The notes below the pieces were generated by a model. The model did no database searches. It saw only the letters and a program-made list of their open reading frames with translations, and was not told where the DNA came from. Both the position numbers and the translations under genes were made by a program. A DNA stretch of 64,000 nucleotides from Hofstenia miamia (lineage: Eukaryota; Xenacoelomorpha; Acoela): assembly GCA_004352715.1 (NCBI GenBank), contig SCFE01000034.1, forward strand, positions 2,073,441 to 2,137,440, read 5' to 3'. Of this stretch, positions 23,170 through 34,050 are shown piece after piece; position 1 is the first letter of the stretch; every line of letters begins with the position of its first letter.

Positions 23170-23740
23170 ATTGTTCCTTGCTATCTTAATTTGTTCAAGG
23201 CGTCATCAATGTGCTGGCAGAAAATTGCATGATTTCGTAGGCTATCTAGCTTTAAACACACTAGCGCAATACAAACTCCGGAACTGCAATATCATCTCCA
23301 AGAATGTTAAAATCATTGATTTCAAATCATTAACAACCGGGAAGACTTCTCTATCATACAGAACATCTATAAGACGATTTTTCTCATTTTCTGCAATTCG
23401 CTCTACTTTTAGATGGGCGGTTGTCTCATTTTTTGACAATGGTATGTTGGTAGATAAAAAATACCTTCACTGCCTTTTCAGGGTTGTTTTTGTCCAGAGG
23501 GTCAATAAAGTTTTGTTGTTTTGACGGAGTGATTCATTGCAAAGGGCGCAAAACAGTTTATCAGTATTAGTTATTATAAATTCATTATGAAAGTCGTGCA
23601 AAATTTCTATAATCTTCACTTTGTCGGTCTTAGCATGCTTTGGCATCCTGTAAACTATATCCACATGTAACCCTGAAAACAGAAGACTGTTTTTATTGCA
23701 AGACTTTTGCAACAGGACAGCATTCATTGGTTCTCGCACA
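23170..23740 (-). pseudogene. CGGBP1-like / hAT-derived zinc-finger fragment
   Basis: In the minus-strand frame 23467-23739, MPKHAKTDK opens at 23646 and is followed by LFCALCNESLRQNNKTLL, which fits the LFCxxCNxxLxxxxK block of CGGBP1-like proteins, a hAT-derived DNA-binding group. The histidines expected next are not clear. A second frame (23242-23439) continues after a stop. No introns or upstream gene structure are visible, so this looks like a decayed transposase. Confidence 0.4.
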
Positions 23741-26700
23741 ATGTTACGCTATTGATTTATCATTGTGCATATTTATTAAAAATATGCAATTGGTGAAAAA
23801 AATATCAGCCAATTTCTAAGAACTGATTGCATACATTTGACTTTATTTCAAAAATTGCCAACTTTGACTTTATTTTTGAAAAGTGTTATTTTGAAATTAT
23901 TTTGACCGCATTCACATTAGTGCCATTTGAGTGGCCCTACGTATAACATATATAACTCGCAAGAGATCAGTGGCGGATTCAGAAGGTGAAGATTCCATTC
24001 CACCAAGCATTTTCTAGGCAAAACCCAGTACAAGCAATTCTCACAAGAGTAGCCCCGGTTCTACTTTTTTCGAAAACTGGTTTACTTTTTTTTTGAAAAT
24101 TAACAAGGTTTGAATATTTCGTTTTTGTTCCTTTCCAGGAATGTACATAGTTTTTCAATACATATATCAATTAATTTTGGAAAATACATTTCATATTTCA
24201 TAGAAATTGTGATTGAATACTGCATTTAATTACCCCTAATCGATATGCATTATGCCTAGCTCTCCTATCTAGATAGTAGATAAATATTTTTTTAACAAAG
24301 TTTTCCAAATATAATTAAGAATTTACTATCTTTTACAATCGAGTAATTCCTCTTTAAAGTACCATAAACCTTTTCAAAGTTTGAAATTTACAATATTGGA
24401 TATTCAGAATTCAGCTGATGACATCAACATTCAAATACATGTACATGTATATTCAAGCCTATTTATCAAGACTCGGAAAAACATCAAATTAAGGATGTAT
24501 TAGTGATAGTTTTGAAACACTACCTAATATTTATCACCTAGCACAATCGACAGCCTTGCAATTTCGGGAAAAAATCAAGAATATTCATATCACATTCGAA
24601 CGAAATCTTAATGTGATTCACATGAAATTCATTTAATTTGGATTATCCAAAAAACTTAGAAAATCATTCCTAACACTAAAGCATTAGACAGCTCAGAACA
24701 CAATAAACTTGTATGTATTTAACAAATGCATAAATATAAACAAAAGCTAGGATATGCACTATGTGTCAAATAACCTTCGCCTGCCTTAATTTCTAGTAGT
24801 ATTTGAAGTATACTGAGTTGCAGACAATGATTAGCTTTGATTTCTTCCTTAAATTTGTTAATAATAATTCCGCATCACTGAACAGATGCTCCACTGACGC
24901 TGAAGATGCCAGTATTACCAGTATAAATTTTGCAAGCTTCTGAAGAGCAGGAAATTCCGACTTTTTTTAGAAACCAACTTGATCGATTTGAGGGGACTTC
25001 TGACTTTCAGATCTTTCCTTTCAAAACTCATGCTCTCATGCTTGGAAGTGATGCATCTGAGATTGCGATAGCTCCGGTCGAGAATGTGGTTCCAATGATT
25101 GAGGCGCACTAGTGAGTGGTACGAGTATTGCTTGCAAAACGTTTCTGCAAATGAATACACTGTTGTTTGAAATGAGCAACCAAATTTTTTCCACGATTTC
25201 TGCCAATCGAAATATTAACAGGAAGGCCCACCATCAAACGAGGTAAGCTCATCAATTTTACGTTTTATGTCAACTCCTATAAGGTAAGTTGCTACTTGAA
25301 TAAAGTTTGAGCTGCAAAAATTGCCAAAGTCTTTCTCCATTCAGTTCTAGGAATAGACTCAATTTACATAATAATATATGAGGTAATTTGTTGAAACATT
25401 AGAAACAACTGCCTTTCTTCCCCGCACGCAAAGGGTGGATCAAGAAAAGAATGGCCACCGAAAGCCAATTATCACATTCCTCCCAGGATCATATCCCAAG
25501 AATCTCACCAGCATTGTGGTGTCAGAACACTACTATATTTCACTTTCTTAACTAAGTCCATTTACATAAGCAATGTCTTTATGACATAATGACATTGTTC
25601 CAACCTTCTTCAACTTCAGAATCATCAAGGATTCTAAGGATCATGTAGGATTCTGAACGTTTTCACTAAGATCATCCAATTGAATTTAAATTATTTTTAT
25701 TTCAAATGCAGTATAAACCTTTGAAATAACTAACATATATTACTTCATACTCATAAACACCGTAGGTCATGGATATTTAATTAAGCATATTAATTTGGTG
25801 CAATTTTTAATTGATCACGTGTTTCTTAATTAAGCTGCTAATCTGCGCGGTTCTATTTGTAGGCTTAAATGCTAGTCAAATTGTTCACTTTAATGAAAAA
25901 GTTCATTACCCTAATATTCTAATGAGTCACATAATACCTGTATCATGCTTCCAATTGAAAAACATATAATAAACAATTAAAAATTAGTAATTGATTCGCA
26001 AAATAAATCCCGTGATTTTCTAACTTTGTATGCAAATCCAAATACATTATATTCGCATGCAATTTTTTCGCATCCGTTTTGCACGCAAATCCCATTTGCA
26101 TCAACAAGCCTGACAACTGAACATATTGAAATATGGCCTCGTTTTCGTAGTATCAATAAATATTTTTGGTATCTGAACCAACTATATCGGTCTCAGGATT
26201 TGTCATAAAAAAATCATTAAATGAAATATTTTCATTCAATTTCTAAAAAATCGATGTGCAAAATTTTTTTAAGATCTAATGTCATCTAATGTAAATTAAG
26301 TTAATAGCGAAATATCACAATTATGGAAATTTGCTGAGCACTACAAGTCAGATATAAAAGTATAATCTAATGCATCTGGTTCCACAAAGCAATAGTTAAA
26401 ATACACTACATAAGTTTTCAATGTACTTTTGCGTTAGGTTTGGAGTTAGGGTTATGGTTTGGGATATGGGCTTTGGGTTAAGGTTATAATTATTATGTTG
26501 ATAAATTAGCAGATTTTTGCCAAAACTTTAGTCAAGGGAGATAATGCAAAAGTGCAATTTTCAATAAATGACATATTTATATTTAAAAAATTAGACTAAG
26601 AGATACGCACTGAAAGAATCACAAAATATTTATAGGAAGATTGCAAAAGAAGTTATTTCACAACCTAGTCAGTTTGGTGATAACCTCAAACTGTCCAAGT

Positions 26701-27361
26701 GCCCTGATTTCGTCGGGAGTATCATGATTTTGGATGAGATATGCCGAACCCTGACAAACGCCGTCGGGATAAGAAAAATACCGATCTTGAATAGCGAAAG
26801 CTAAACATATTATACATTACTTTTTACTCGCTAAATATAGAAAAAAATCCTATTTTTCAAACACCCAGATTAGGCATAATTCTTGATAAATACGGCTAGC
26901 ATTCACAATATTATACTAGTGCTTAGAAATTAGTATACTTCTACAGACAACCTTGTTTGCAATCCGACTGTTTCTTTCATATACAGAAACAAACTCAAAG
27001 AGTGTATTAATCTATCCACCTGCAATATATCAATTTGCATTAAATTATTTTTATATGTATCATCTGTTTTAGACTATACAATGGCATTTGATTGAATATA
27101 ATTATTCACGCTGTTATTTTCTTTCATTTTGGCAATTGTACAATGGAAATAGGTTCGACAACAAACATTATTTTGCTGAAGTTTTTTGGTAGCAGTTTAT
27201 TAGCTTGTATAAATTCTGCTTTCGATAAATTAAAATCACATGAATCGGAAGACGCAAATATGCACATAATTTTGATATTTGTAACAATAACTTCAAAATG
27301 TTTAAGAGACATTTATTATGTTTTTAGGACTCAAGACATAGCTACTATTATTTTACTATAG
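23741..27361. other. AT-rich stretch before the receptor exon, no gene recognised
   Basis: A hAT-like left terminus (cagtggcggattcag at about 23970) has no visible partner. At 24930-25112 a short frame holds GSDASEIAIAPV, which recalls the RNase H strand of retroelements but is too weak to call. A degenerate TTAGGG-like run lies at about 26434-26490. A frame at 27092-27361 runs up to the acceptor at 27361 and may be intronic. If the receptor is one gene, this is intron. Confidence 0.35.
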
Positions 27362-28320
27362 TTGTGCAAGCACGAAAAATTACAAGTCCATGCAATTATC
27401 CAAATTGGAGAAGTGAATATGAAAAACAAATATATCGATATCAATCTATGACAAAGACAGCATTTACGGCAATGAATATAACAAATTCGATAGTCTGCAT
27501 AACTGGCATACTGATTGGAATTCCTCTAAATCTGTGTTTAGCTGCATTCCTGGCTGAAAACTTACTTAGGAAGCACAATTTCAATTTCTTGTTCATTTTC
27601 GTAGGGACATTAATTGATATCGTGAATTTGACTATAAGATTGGGCATAATGATGATTGAACTGACGTTTCCAAAATGGATTTTTGGGGAGTTAACGTATG
27701 TATCACACACTGAGAGATTCAATCTTCCACCATTCTTCATTATTTGCAGAATTATAAATTTCATTAGATCCTTCAACCAGCTTTTGTCCCCAATGCTACT
27801 TGTTTTTATAGCAATTGAGCGCATGATAATAACAAAACTTCCTCTAAAAGCAAAATTTATTTTAACTAATAGAAAACGTTTGATTGTAATGGTAATGCTT
27901 CTTTTACCTACAATTGCTACAGGTATTTGGTATGCAGTAGAGGGCCGATGGAACTTCATGAATTACAATGCACGTTGGGTAATATTTGATACATCGATTC
28001 ATTGCATTTTTGGTGTCTTACCGGTCTACGAATTTAATGACATAATTTTTAGTGCTCCAATTTCACTTATTGCAATAAACGTGTTTACCAACAACATCAT
28101 TGAACTTGTTTTTACAATTATACTGCCCGTGGTATTGCAAACAATAGTGTATATAAATATCTACTTTACTAAGTCAAAAAGCAAACATGTTGGTGATGCA
28201 CAGAAACGATTTACCCGCATTTGTTTAGCTGGAAGTTTGTTATATTTTTTTTGAGTATTCCAATGCTCTTTACAAAGATCATTTCTATTTTGCATAGTTA
28301 CCGAGTTTCATCGCAATATC
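27362..28320 (+). CDS. Rhodopsin-type GPCR exon, TM1 to TM6, with a frameshift
   Basis: The exon begins after the acceptor ttttactatag. Class A features appear in order: TM1 GIPLNLCLAAFL with the conserved Asn; TM2 FVGTLIDIVN with the conserved Asp; TM3 starting at the disulphide Cys (FIICRIINFI) and ending AIERMI in place of DRY; TM4 RLIVMVMLLLPTIATGIW; ECL2 with a Cys (SIHCIFG); TM5 with its Pro (FTIILPVVLQTIVY); a short basic third loop (KSKSKHVGDAQKRF). TM6 starts LAGSLLYFF and is cut by TGA at 28252. Adding one base to the 8-T run 28245-28252 would continue TM6 with its Pro (LSIPMLFTKIISIL). So either the T run is miscounted or the gene is broken. The end of the exon is not certain. Confidence 0.75.
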
Positions 28321-28496
28321 AATATGACGGAATGGACACAAACGTGCTATGCTCCACTTGCATTTTGGTTAATCAGTCGAAATCAAATATTTGGAATTCG
28401 CTTGGGAAAGGAAGTATAAATAAGTATTATTTTTTACAAATTTGCCATACATATGAATCTTATCTGTACACTCATGTTCGATTTTTTCTTACCATG

Positions 28497-28498
<2 letters not shown>

Positions 28499-28529
<31 letters not shown>

Positions 28530-28994
28530 NNNNNNNNNNNNNNNNNNNNNNNNNNNNNNNNNNNNNNNNNNNNNNNNNNNNNNNNNNNNNNNNNNNNNNN
28601 NNNNNNNNNNNNNNNNNNNNNNNNNNNNNNNNNNNNNNNNNNNNNNNNNNNNNNNNNNNNNNNNNNNNNNNNNNNNNNNNNNNNNNNNNNNNNNNNNNNN
28701 NNNNNNNNNNNNNNNNNNNNNNNNNNNNNNNNNNNNNNNNNNNNNNNNNNNNNNNNNNNNNNNNNNNNNNNNNNNNNNNNNNNNNNNNNNNNNNNNNNNN
28801 NNNNNNNNNNNNNNNNNNNNNNNNNNNNNNNNNNNNNNNNNNNNNNNNNNNNNNNNNNNNNNNNNNNNNNNNNNNNNNNNNNNNNNNNNNNNNNNNNNNN
28901 NNNNNNNNNNNNNNNNNNNNNNNNNNNNNNNNNNNNNNNNNNNNNNNNNNNNNNNNNNNNNNNNNNNNNNNNNNNNNNNNNNNNNNNNNNNNNN
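28499..28994. repeat. (TA)n microsatellite and 465-base assembly gap
   Basis: TA dinucleotides at 28499-28528 run into Ns at 28530-28994. The far side starts inside a diverged hAT copy, so its 5' terminus and perhaps other sequence are hidden in the gap. Confidence 0.95.
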
Positions 28995-29686
28995 GTTGGA
29001 AAACCATGCGTAAGCCCCTACCTATAACAACTGTACAACATAATATGTAAATAACTATTGGTTCTACTCTATGTCTGCAAGGGTAGACAATATTAAATTG
29101 ATATTGCAATTATTGCAATAATTGCAAATTAATTAACCTATTGAATATTTTAAAAAATCAATTGCCAAATATTGAAGATTTACTTAAATCTTGCTGAAAT
29201 ATATAATCAATTCCCGATTCCAGAAGCATTAGTAAATTTATCTAGCGTTGGCTGTGGAATGTACTGGATAATTTGATGACCAAAAACATGTATTGCTTCC
29301 ACAAACAAATTCACCATTTTATGCATATTGAAGGCTTAACATTAACCTTATTTCGCACATTTGTGATATTCTTTCGGACACCTCACCTTATCATGCCAAA
29401 CTTAAGAAATTAAACTATGATCACCGCATTTATATATAGTATGTATGGCAGAACCAAATTTGCCATTAGCAATTATGATTAGTGACAATATTTAAGTTTT
29501 GATTTTGTAGAACAATTTCTTCTTACTGCTAACAGATGTATGAACCACAAGTAACCCTTTTTGTTATCTCACAATTATGATTTTTCTTTGAAAAATTTTT
29601 TATGTGTTATATATTGATTTTTATTAATACCAAACTAGTTAACTTACTGATTTTTGATATAATATTTTTATTCTAATTATTGCCAA
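28995..29686. mobile_element. Diverged hAT-type copy 3, both ends missing
   Basis: Collinear with 20330-21000 of copy 1, with many substitutions. Shared landmarks include the tattgcaattattgcaata block, the gcttccac..aattcac segment, the gcagaaccaaatttgc segment and the attattgccaaaag end at about 29676-29689. Beyond this the similarity stops, and Gypsy sequence begins. It is clearly older than copies 1 and 2. Confidence 0.7.
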
Positions 29687-29904
29687 AAGTTGGCAATAAT
29701 CTATTGTTTGAAACGCAAAAATTGATTAATTTACTTAACAAGAAACATCTATTTGTAGGGTTCCAATTAAAAATTGCCTACTGCTGGCCACCATTGCCAT
29801 TGTCAAGCCCGCCTCATCACAGACTGCCCTCACTGCCACCAGCTCCCACAATTCTGGCAGCTGCAGACGCCAGTCTCAACACAAGATCTAGAAAAAGAAT
29901 ATCA

Positions 29905-30675
29905 ATGCTACCAGATCAACCAATGAAAACAGATATAAAAATACAAAAGATGCCCCAAACTTTTACAGGAAAATTCGATATAAAAGGACAAACCTTCAAT
30001 GAATGCATTGTGCTCTTTGAAATCTATCTAGTGCAACAGCATGGAACAAAACAAAATGGAGCCACTCAAATTCCTCTCTTTCTCAAGGATCAAGTGCTTC
30101 AAGTTTACCTCAATCTCAATGCTACAACAAAAGCTAACTATGACAAACTAGTCACATTCATGAGTGATCACTTTGACAATAAATGTACAAGGAAGCAGCA
30201 CCAGATGCAATTATATACATGTCACCTAGAAAAAGAGGAGGACGTTATCAGTTATATTTATAAAGTTGATCGTCTGCTATGTCTATCTCAAGAGGAAGAC
30301 AGGTACTACCCACAGGACCTATATTCTTATATACATGCGGGATTACCACGGCCCATGAAAACACGATTCAAAAATAAGTGTGACATTGACACCCTCATAA
30401 AGAAGGCAGTCAACATACAACTCATGATAGAAAACAATGAAAGGGTCAATCGGCAAAGAGGATACCAACCAACAACCTTGTTCCAACCCCACCGCACACC
30501 CACGAAAACAGATAAATTACAAAAGAAAATTGAGCAAAAACCAGAAGACTTTCCCTTTATTAAATGCAAAAAATGTGGCAAAAAAGGTCACCTGAAACCA
30601 GAATGCAAAGAAATCATATATCTCATCAATGAACACGGCTATTACACAGCCAAAGACTTAGAACACCACAAATAA
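29905..30675 (+). CDS. Gypsy gag: capsid-like and CCHC nucleocapsid
   Basis: The frame is open from 29680, but the first ATG with gag-like sequence is at 29905 (MLPDQPMKTD). It encodes the particle-forming protein of the retrotransposon. It has a helical capsid-like region (about residues 25-190) with the usual LYTCHLEKEEDVISYI-type segment, a basic linker, and near the C-terminus one zinc knuckle, CKKCGKKGHLKPEC, with the exact C-x2-C-x4-H-x4-C spacing. The frame is intact, in contrast to pol. The first 75 codons of the longer frame are Pro-rich and probably leader. Confidence 0.75.
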   Translation: MLPDQPMKTDIKIQKMPQTFTGKFDIKGQTFNECIVLFEIYLVQQHGTKQNGATQIPLFLKDQVLQVYLNLNATTKANYDKLVTFMSDHFDNKCTRKQHQMQLYTCHLEKEEDVISYIYKVDRLLCLSQEEDRYYPQDLYSYIHAGLPRPMKTRFKNKCDIDTLIKKAVNIQLMIENNERVNRQRGYQPTTLFQPHRTPTKTDKLQKKIEQKPEDFPFIKCKKCGKKGHLKPECKEIIYLINEHGYYTAKDLEHHK

Positions 30676-32732
30676 TCCGACACCACTGAAGAAGATTTAA
30701 ACAAATAAGGGTGCTGGCCCCAGACCGAGCTAAGGAATTGTTGATCATCACAGACCTATTGGAATGAAATCTAATTCCGCTAACAATCAACAACCTCAAC
30801 ATTAAAGCTACAGTCGACACCAGTGCATCCATAACAATAATGTCTGACACATGCGCCCACAACATAGGATGGAAGAGAGAAGACATTACCTCAAATGCTA
30901 CTAGATTAATAAGCGCATCTGGAGACTGTTAATATAAAAGGAACTGTGAAAAATGCAAAGATCACAATCAACGACAGCAAGTTTGAACAAGATGTCCACA
31001 TAAATGATATGATGGACCAACAATTACCCTACAACCAGAGGCGCACCCAGAGGGGGGGAACTGGGGGAACGTTCCCCCCTCAACAGAGCACAGATGCTTC
31101 CATTCCTCATGAAATGTATGCTGATATGATAACATAGTAGATATATATTAAGCATTGCTTCAAATCTATCTGCAGGGGTAAGCAATAATTAATTGATATT
31201 GGAATTATTACAATAATTGGAAATCGATTAATCTATTGAATACTGTAGAAGAAGAAAAATTACCAATAATTTACAATTATTTAGGTTCACTAAGAACGTT
31301 CTTACAAGCATTAATGGATGAAAATCTTGGTGAAACATAATAAAGTCCCAATTCGAATATCATTATTGTCCTGCCTAGTAAATTAATTCAGTATTGGCTA
31401 TTGCATGTGTACAGCACAGTTTGATGACCAAAATATACATTATGCTTCCACTAACGAATTCACTTTTTTTATATTAAAGGCATAACATTAACCCTATTTC
31501 GCACCATTGCTATCTTTCTGTCACACGCCTAATATTGTGATGTCAAACCTAAAGATATTAAACAATGATCACAGCTTATACATAACGTATCTATGCAGAA
31601 CCAAATTTGCTTTTAGTGATTACGATTTCTGGCAACATTTAATTTAGATTTTTCTTAGTGCTAGCAGAAGTTTGAAGCACTCGTAATTTTGTTTGTTATC
31701 TGACAACGATGGTTTTTCTTTTAAAAAAGTTTTTATGTGTTATGCTTGGTTCTTATGCTATGATTTCTTATCTATTATTTTCATTCCAATTATTGCCAAA
31801 AGCGAAATTAGCCATGAGAAATATAGCAATTTTGAATGAAATTTTTATTAAATTATATTTTGCAAAATGTGAAAATAATTTGGACACGGTTTCTGTATTT
31901 TTTACCTATAGTGAAATATGGTGAATTACATAGCAATGCTAGAAAAACAATAGAGAAATAATGTATTAAATTCAAATTATGGCAAGTTACAAAATGTAAC
32001 TAAAGGTAATTTGTGGACGCATAGTATTAATACGGCATGATCCTCAGTTCTGTTCTCTCTTATGCTAACAGGAGTTGAAGTTGGAGCCGTGGTGGGCTGG
32101 GGCTCGACTGAGCTATTGGAAAAAAGGGGCTGAAATTGAAAACAATAAACTATTACACAACAGTTGTTGTGTTTTGAAATTGTACAACAGTATTATCTAT
32201 TCTTGAAAAATTCAATCCAGAATTTTCAAATTCAGTGAGCACATTTTCTTAAAAGTTGAGTTGGGCATGATTCAAGCCTGCCAGAATCAGGCCTAAGTTT
32301 TTGGTTGGAATAACTAAGAAATAAGAAAGTAAGAACTTTTTAAAGATCATCCTACCACAAAAAATGGAAATTTTTCCTATTGAGATTAGGATCAGTTAAC
32401 AGGACAACAGTCTGTGTTCGAAATCATTCTCATCTACTGAACCACGGAGCAGATATGTGTGTTAGTCAATTTTAGTAATGGTTGAATAGGGGTAGGGAAA
32501 AATAATTCAGTTTTAGTAATTTTTAACAAACATTCATAGTACACTGATTACGTTTGCTATGTTGAAATTTAATTATAAAAATGACATAAGAAAGTAGATA
32601 TAAGAAATAGTTGAATTTTGTTAATATCAACCTTTCTGTTTTGGGTAGCATGTCAAAAAGTGTATACTATTTAATTTCCCTGACAATGCTTTTTCCATTG
32701 TTGTAGTGAAAATCTTCAGAATAATGAATATA

Positions 32733-33157
32733 CCGGGTGTTCCAAAAGTTTTAGTACAAAGAATAAATTGAAATTTTCATTCCATTGTGTCTAAAGGTCA
32801 CCCAGCGTTGCGGATTCTAATCGATATCAGTTGCTTCTCGAACCAGGTGCCTGAATTCATTTAATTTCAAATGTATTCTATTGAAGAACAAGTTAACTCC
32901 TGTGCTTGGGCTATTGCTTTTGAAAACTTAGCTGAAAGTCAGAGAAGATTCACAGAAAAATATAATCTTGCTGCACCTTCAAGTCATTGGTTTTGAAAAC
33001 AATCATCGTTTTGCAAGCTTGAACGATTTGAGACAAGCAATTGAAGCAATTTTTCATGCTATTCCACTAAAACAAAATCGCGATTCAATGAGAAATTTCC
33101 AGCAGAGGATTCATTTCTGTCATGATGCAGAAGGTGGAGTCTTCGAATAAACGATAA
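32733..33157 (+). mobile_element. Internally deleted Tc1/mariner-like element (DUF4817 type) inside hAT copy 2
   Basis: Starts with the terminus ccgggtgttccaaaag next to TA at 32731-32732. The ATG at 32871 begins MYSIEEQVNSCAWAIAF, the N-terminal helix-turn-helix end of the transposase. Within about 100 bases the sequence jumps to the extreme C-terminal part (LNDLRQAIEAIFHAIPLKQN ... FCHDAEGGVFE, stop near 33150). The whole catalytic centre is gone, so it is a deletion derivative. Its right terminus lies in the assembly gap. Confidence 0.75.
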
Positions 33158-33475
33158 NNNNNNNNNNNNNNNNNNNNNNNNNNNNNNNNNNNNNNNNNNN
33201 NNNNNNNNNNNNNNNNNNNNNNNNNNNNNNNNNNNNNNNNNNNNNNNNNNNNNNNNNNNNNNNNNNNNNNNNNNNNNNNNNNNNNNNNNNNNNNNNNNNN
33301 NNNNNNNNNNNNNNNNNNNNNNNNNNNNNNNNNNNNNNNNNNNNNNNNNNNNNNNNNNNNNNNNNNNNNNNNNNNNNNNNNNNNNNNNNNNNNNNNNNNN
33401 NNNNNNNNNNNNNNNNNNNNNNNNNNNNNNNNNNNNNNNNNNNNNNNNNNNNNNNNNNNNNNNNNNNNNNNNNNN

Positions 33476-33504
<29 letters not shown>
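33158..33504. repeat. 318-base assembly gap and (TA)n tract
   Basis: Ns at 33158-33475 followed by TA dinucleotides to about 33503. The corresponding (TA)n of copy 1 lies at the same place in the element. Confidence 0.95.
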
Positions 33505-33506
<2 letters not shown>

Positions 33507-34050
33507 CTAAAGAATAGTTCCCCTCCTCAGAAAAAAAGCTGGGTGCGCCCCTGCCTACAACATGATAATTGGCAGAGACTTCCTAGTGGAAAACAACTGC
33601 CTCATCAACTACTCAAATAGAACACTAACCATACAAAAGGATAAAAATGTCTCAGTATCACTTGCCACAAAAGGCACTACTGCTTTGGAGTTCTCCCTAA
33701 CCAAAAACTTAAGACTGGAGCCTTTCCACTTGCAAGTAGCAAATAATCCCGAAAACAAAATTTGGAGAAGCAATAGTAACAAACTTATACAGAATGAAAA
33801 ACTTGCTAGTAACTGTTCTCAACAACGTTGTATCCATCAACAGCAACAGAGGATACACCACAATTCTCAACAACTTGTATTGAACAGGACCTCTAAGGCA
33901 CAATGCCATCACGATCACCAGCATGCCCCTGGAGAAGTACATAACCAAGAACAATCAAGTCCTCTTCTCAACAGCAGATCAAACTAAAACAAGCAACAAG
34001 TACATCCTGAAATTAACGCCTGACTCTCATCCCCACCTCACTGAGGAGGA

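Larger units (their letters stand above)
31036..33553. mobile_element. Non-autonomous hAT-type transposon, copy 2 (inside Gypsy)
   Basis: Same ends as copy 1 (cagaggcgcacccag and ctgggtgcgcccctg), flanked by the 8-bp duplication cctacaac at 31028-31035 and 33554-33561. Nearly identical to copy 1 over most of its length, so both moved recently. It is longer because a Tc1-like element begins at 32733 and because of the gap at 33158-33475. It encodes no transposase. Confidence 0.9.
30676..33690 (+). pseudogene. Gypsy aspartic protease region split by a hAT insertion
   Basis: The left part (about 30730-31035) carries the catalytic site as VDTSASITIMS (usual DTGA is DTSA) and ends just before the element. 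The right part starts at 33562 with IIGRDFL, the conserved C-terminal block of retroviral-type proteases. With the element and one copy of cctacaac ignored, the two parts are in the same frame. A stop near 30930 and changes near 30765 show that decay has also occurred outside the insertion. Confidence 0.7.

Noticed and set aside
24915-25160. Possible RNase H or DIRS-type fragment (GSDASEIAIAPV)
   Set aside because: Only one short motif fits. Downstream frames break at once and no RT or recombinase block is readable.
27092-27361. 89-codon frame directly before the receptor exon
   Set aside because: It runs into a good 3' splice site and is followed by the exon in a different phase. The composition is AT-driven and the reverse strand is equally open. 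Kept as possible intron.
27441-27959. 172-codon minus-strand frame opposite the GPCR exon
   Set aside because: The plus strand carries a full set of class A receptor motifs; the minus translation has none.
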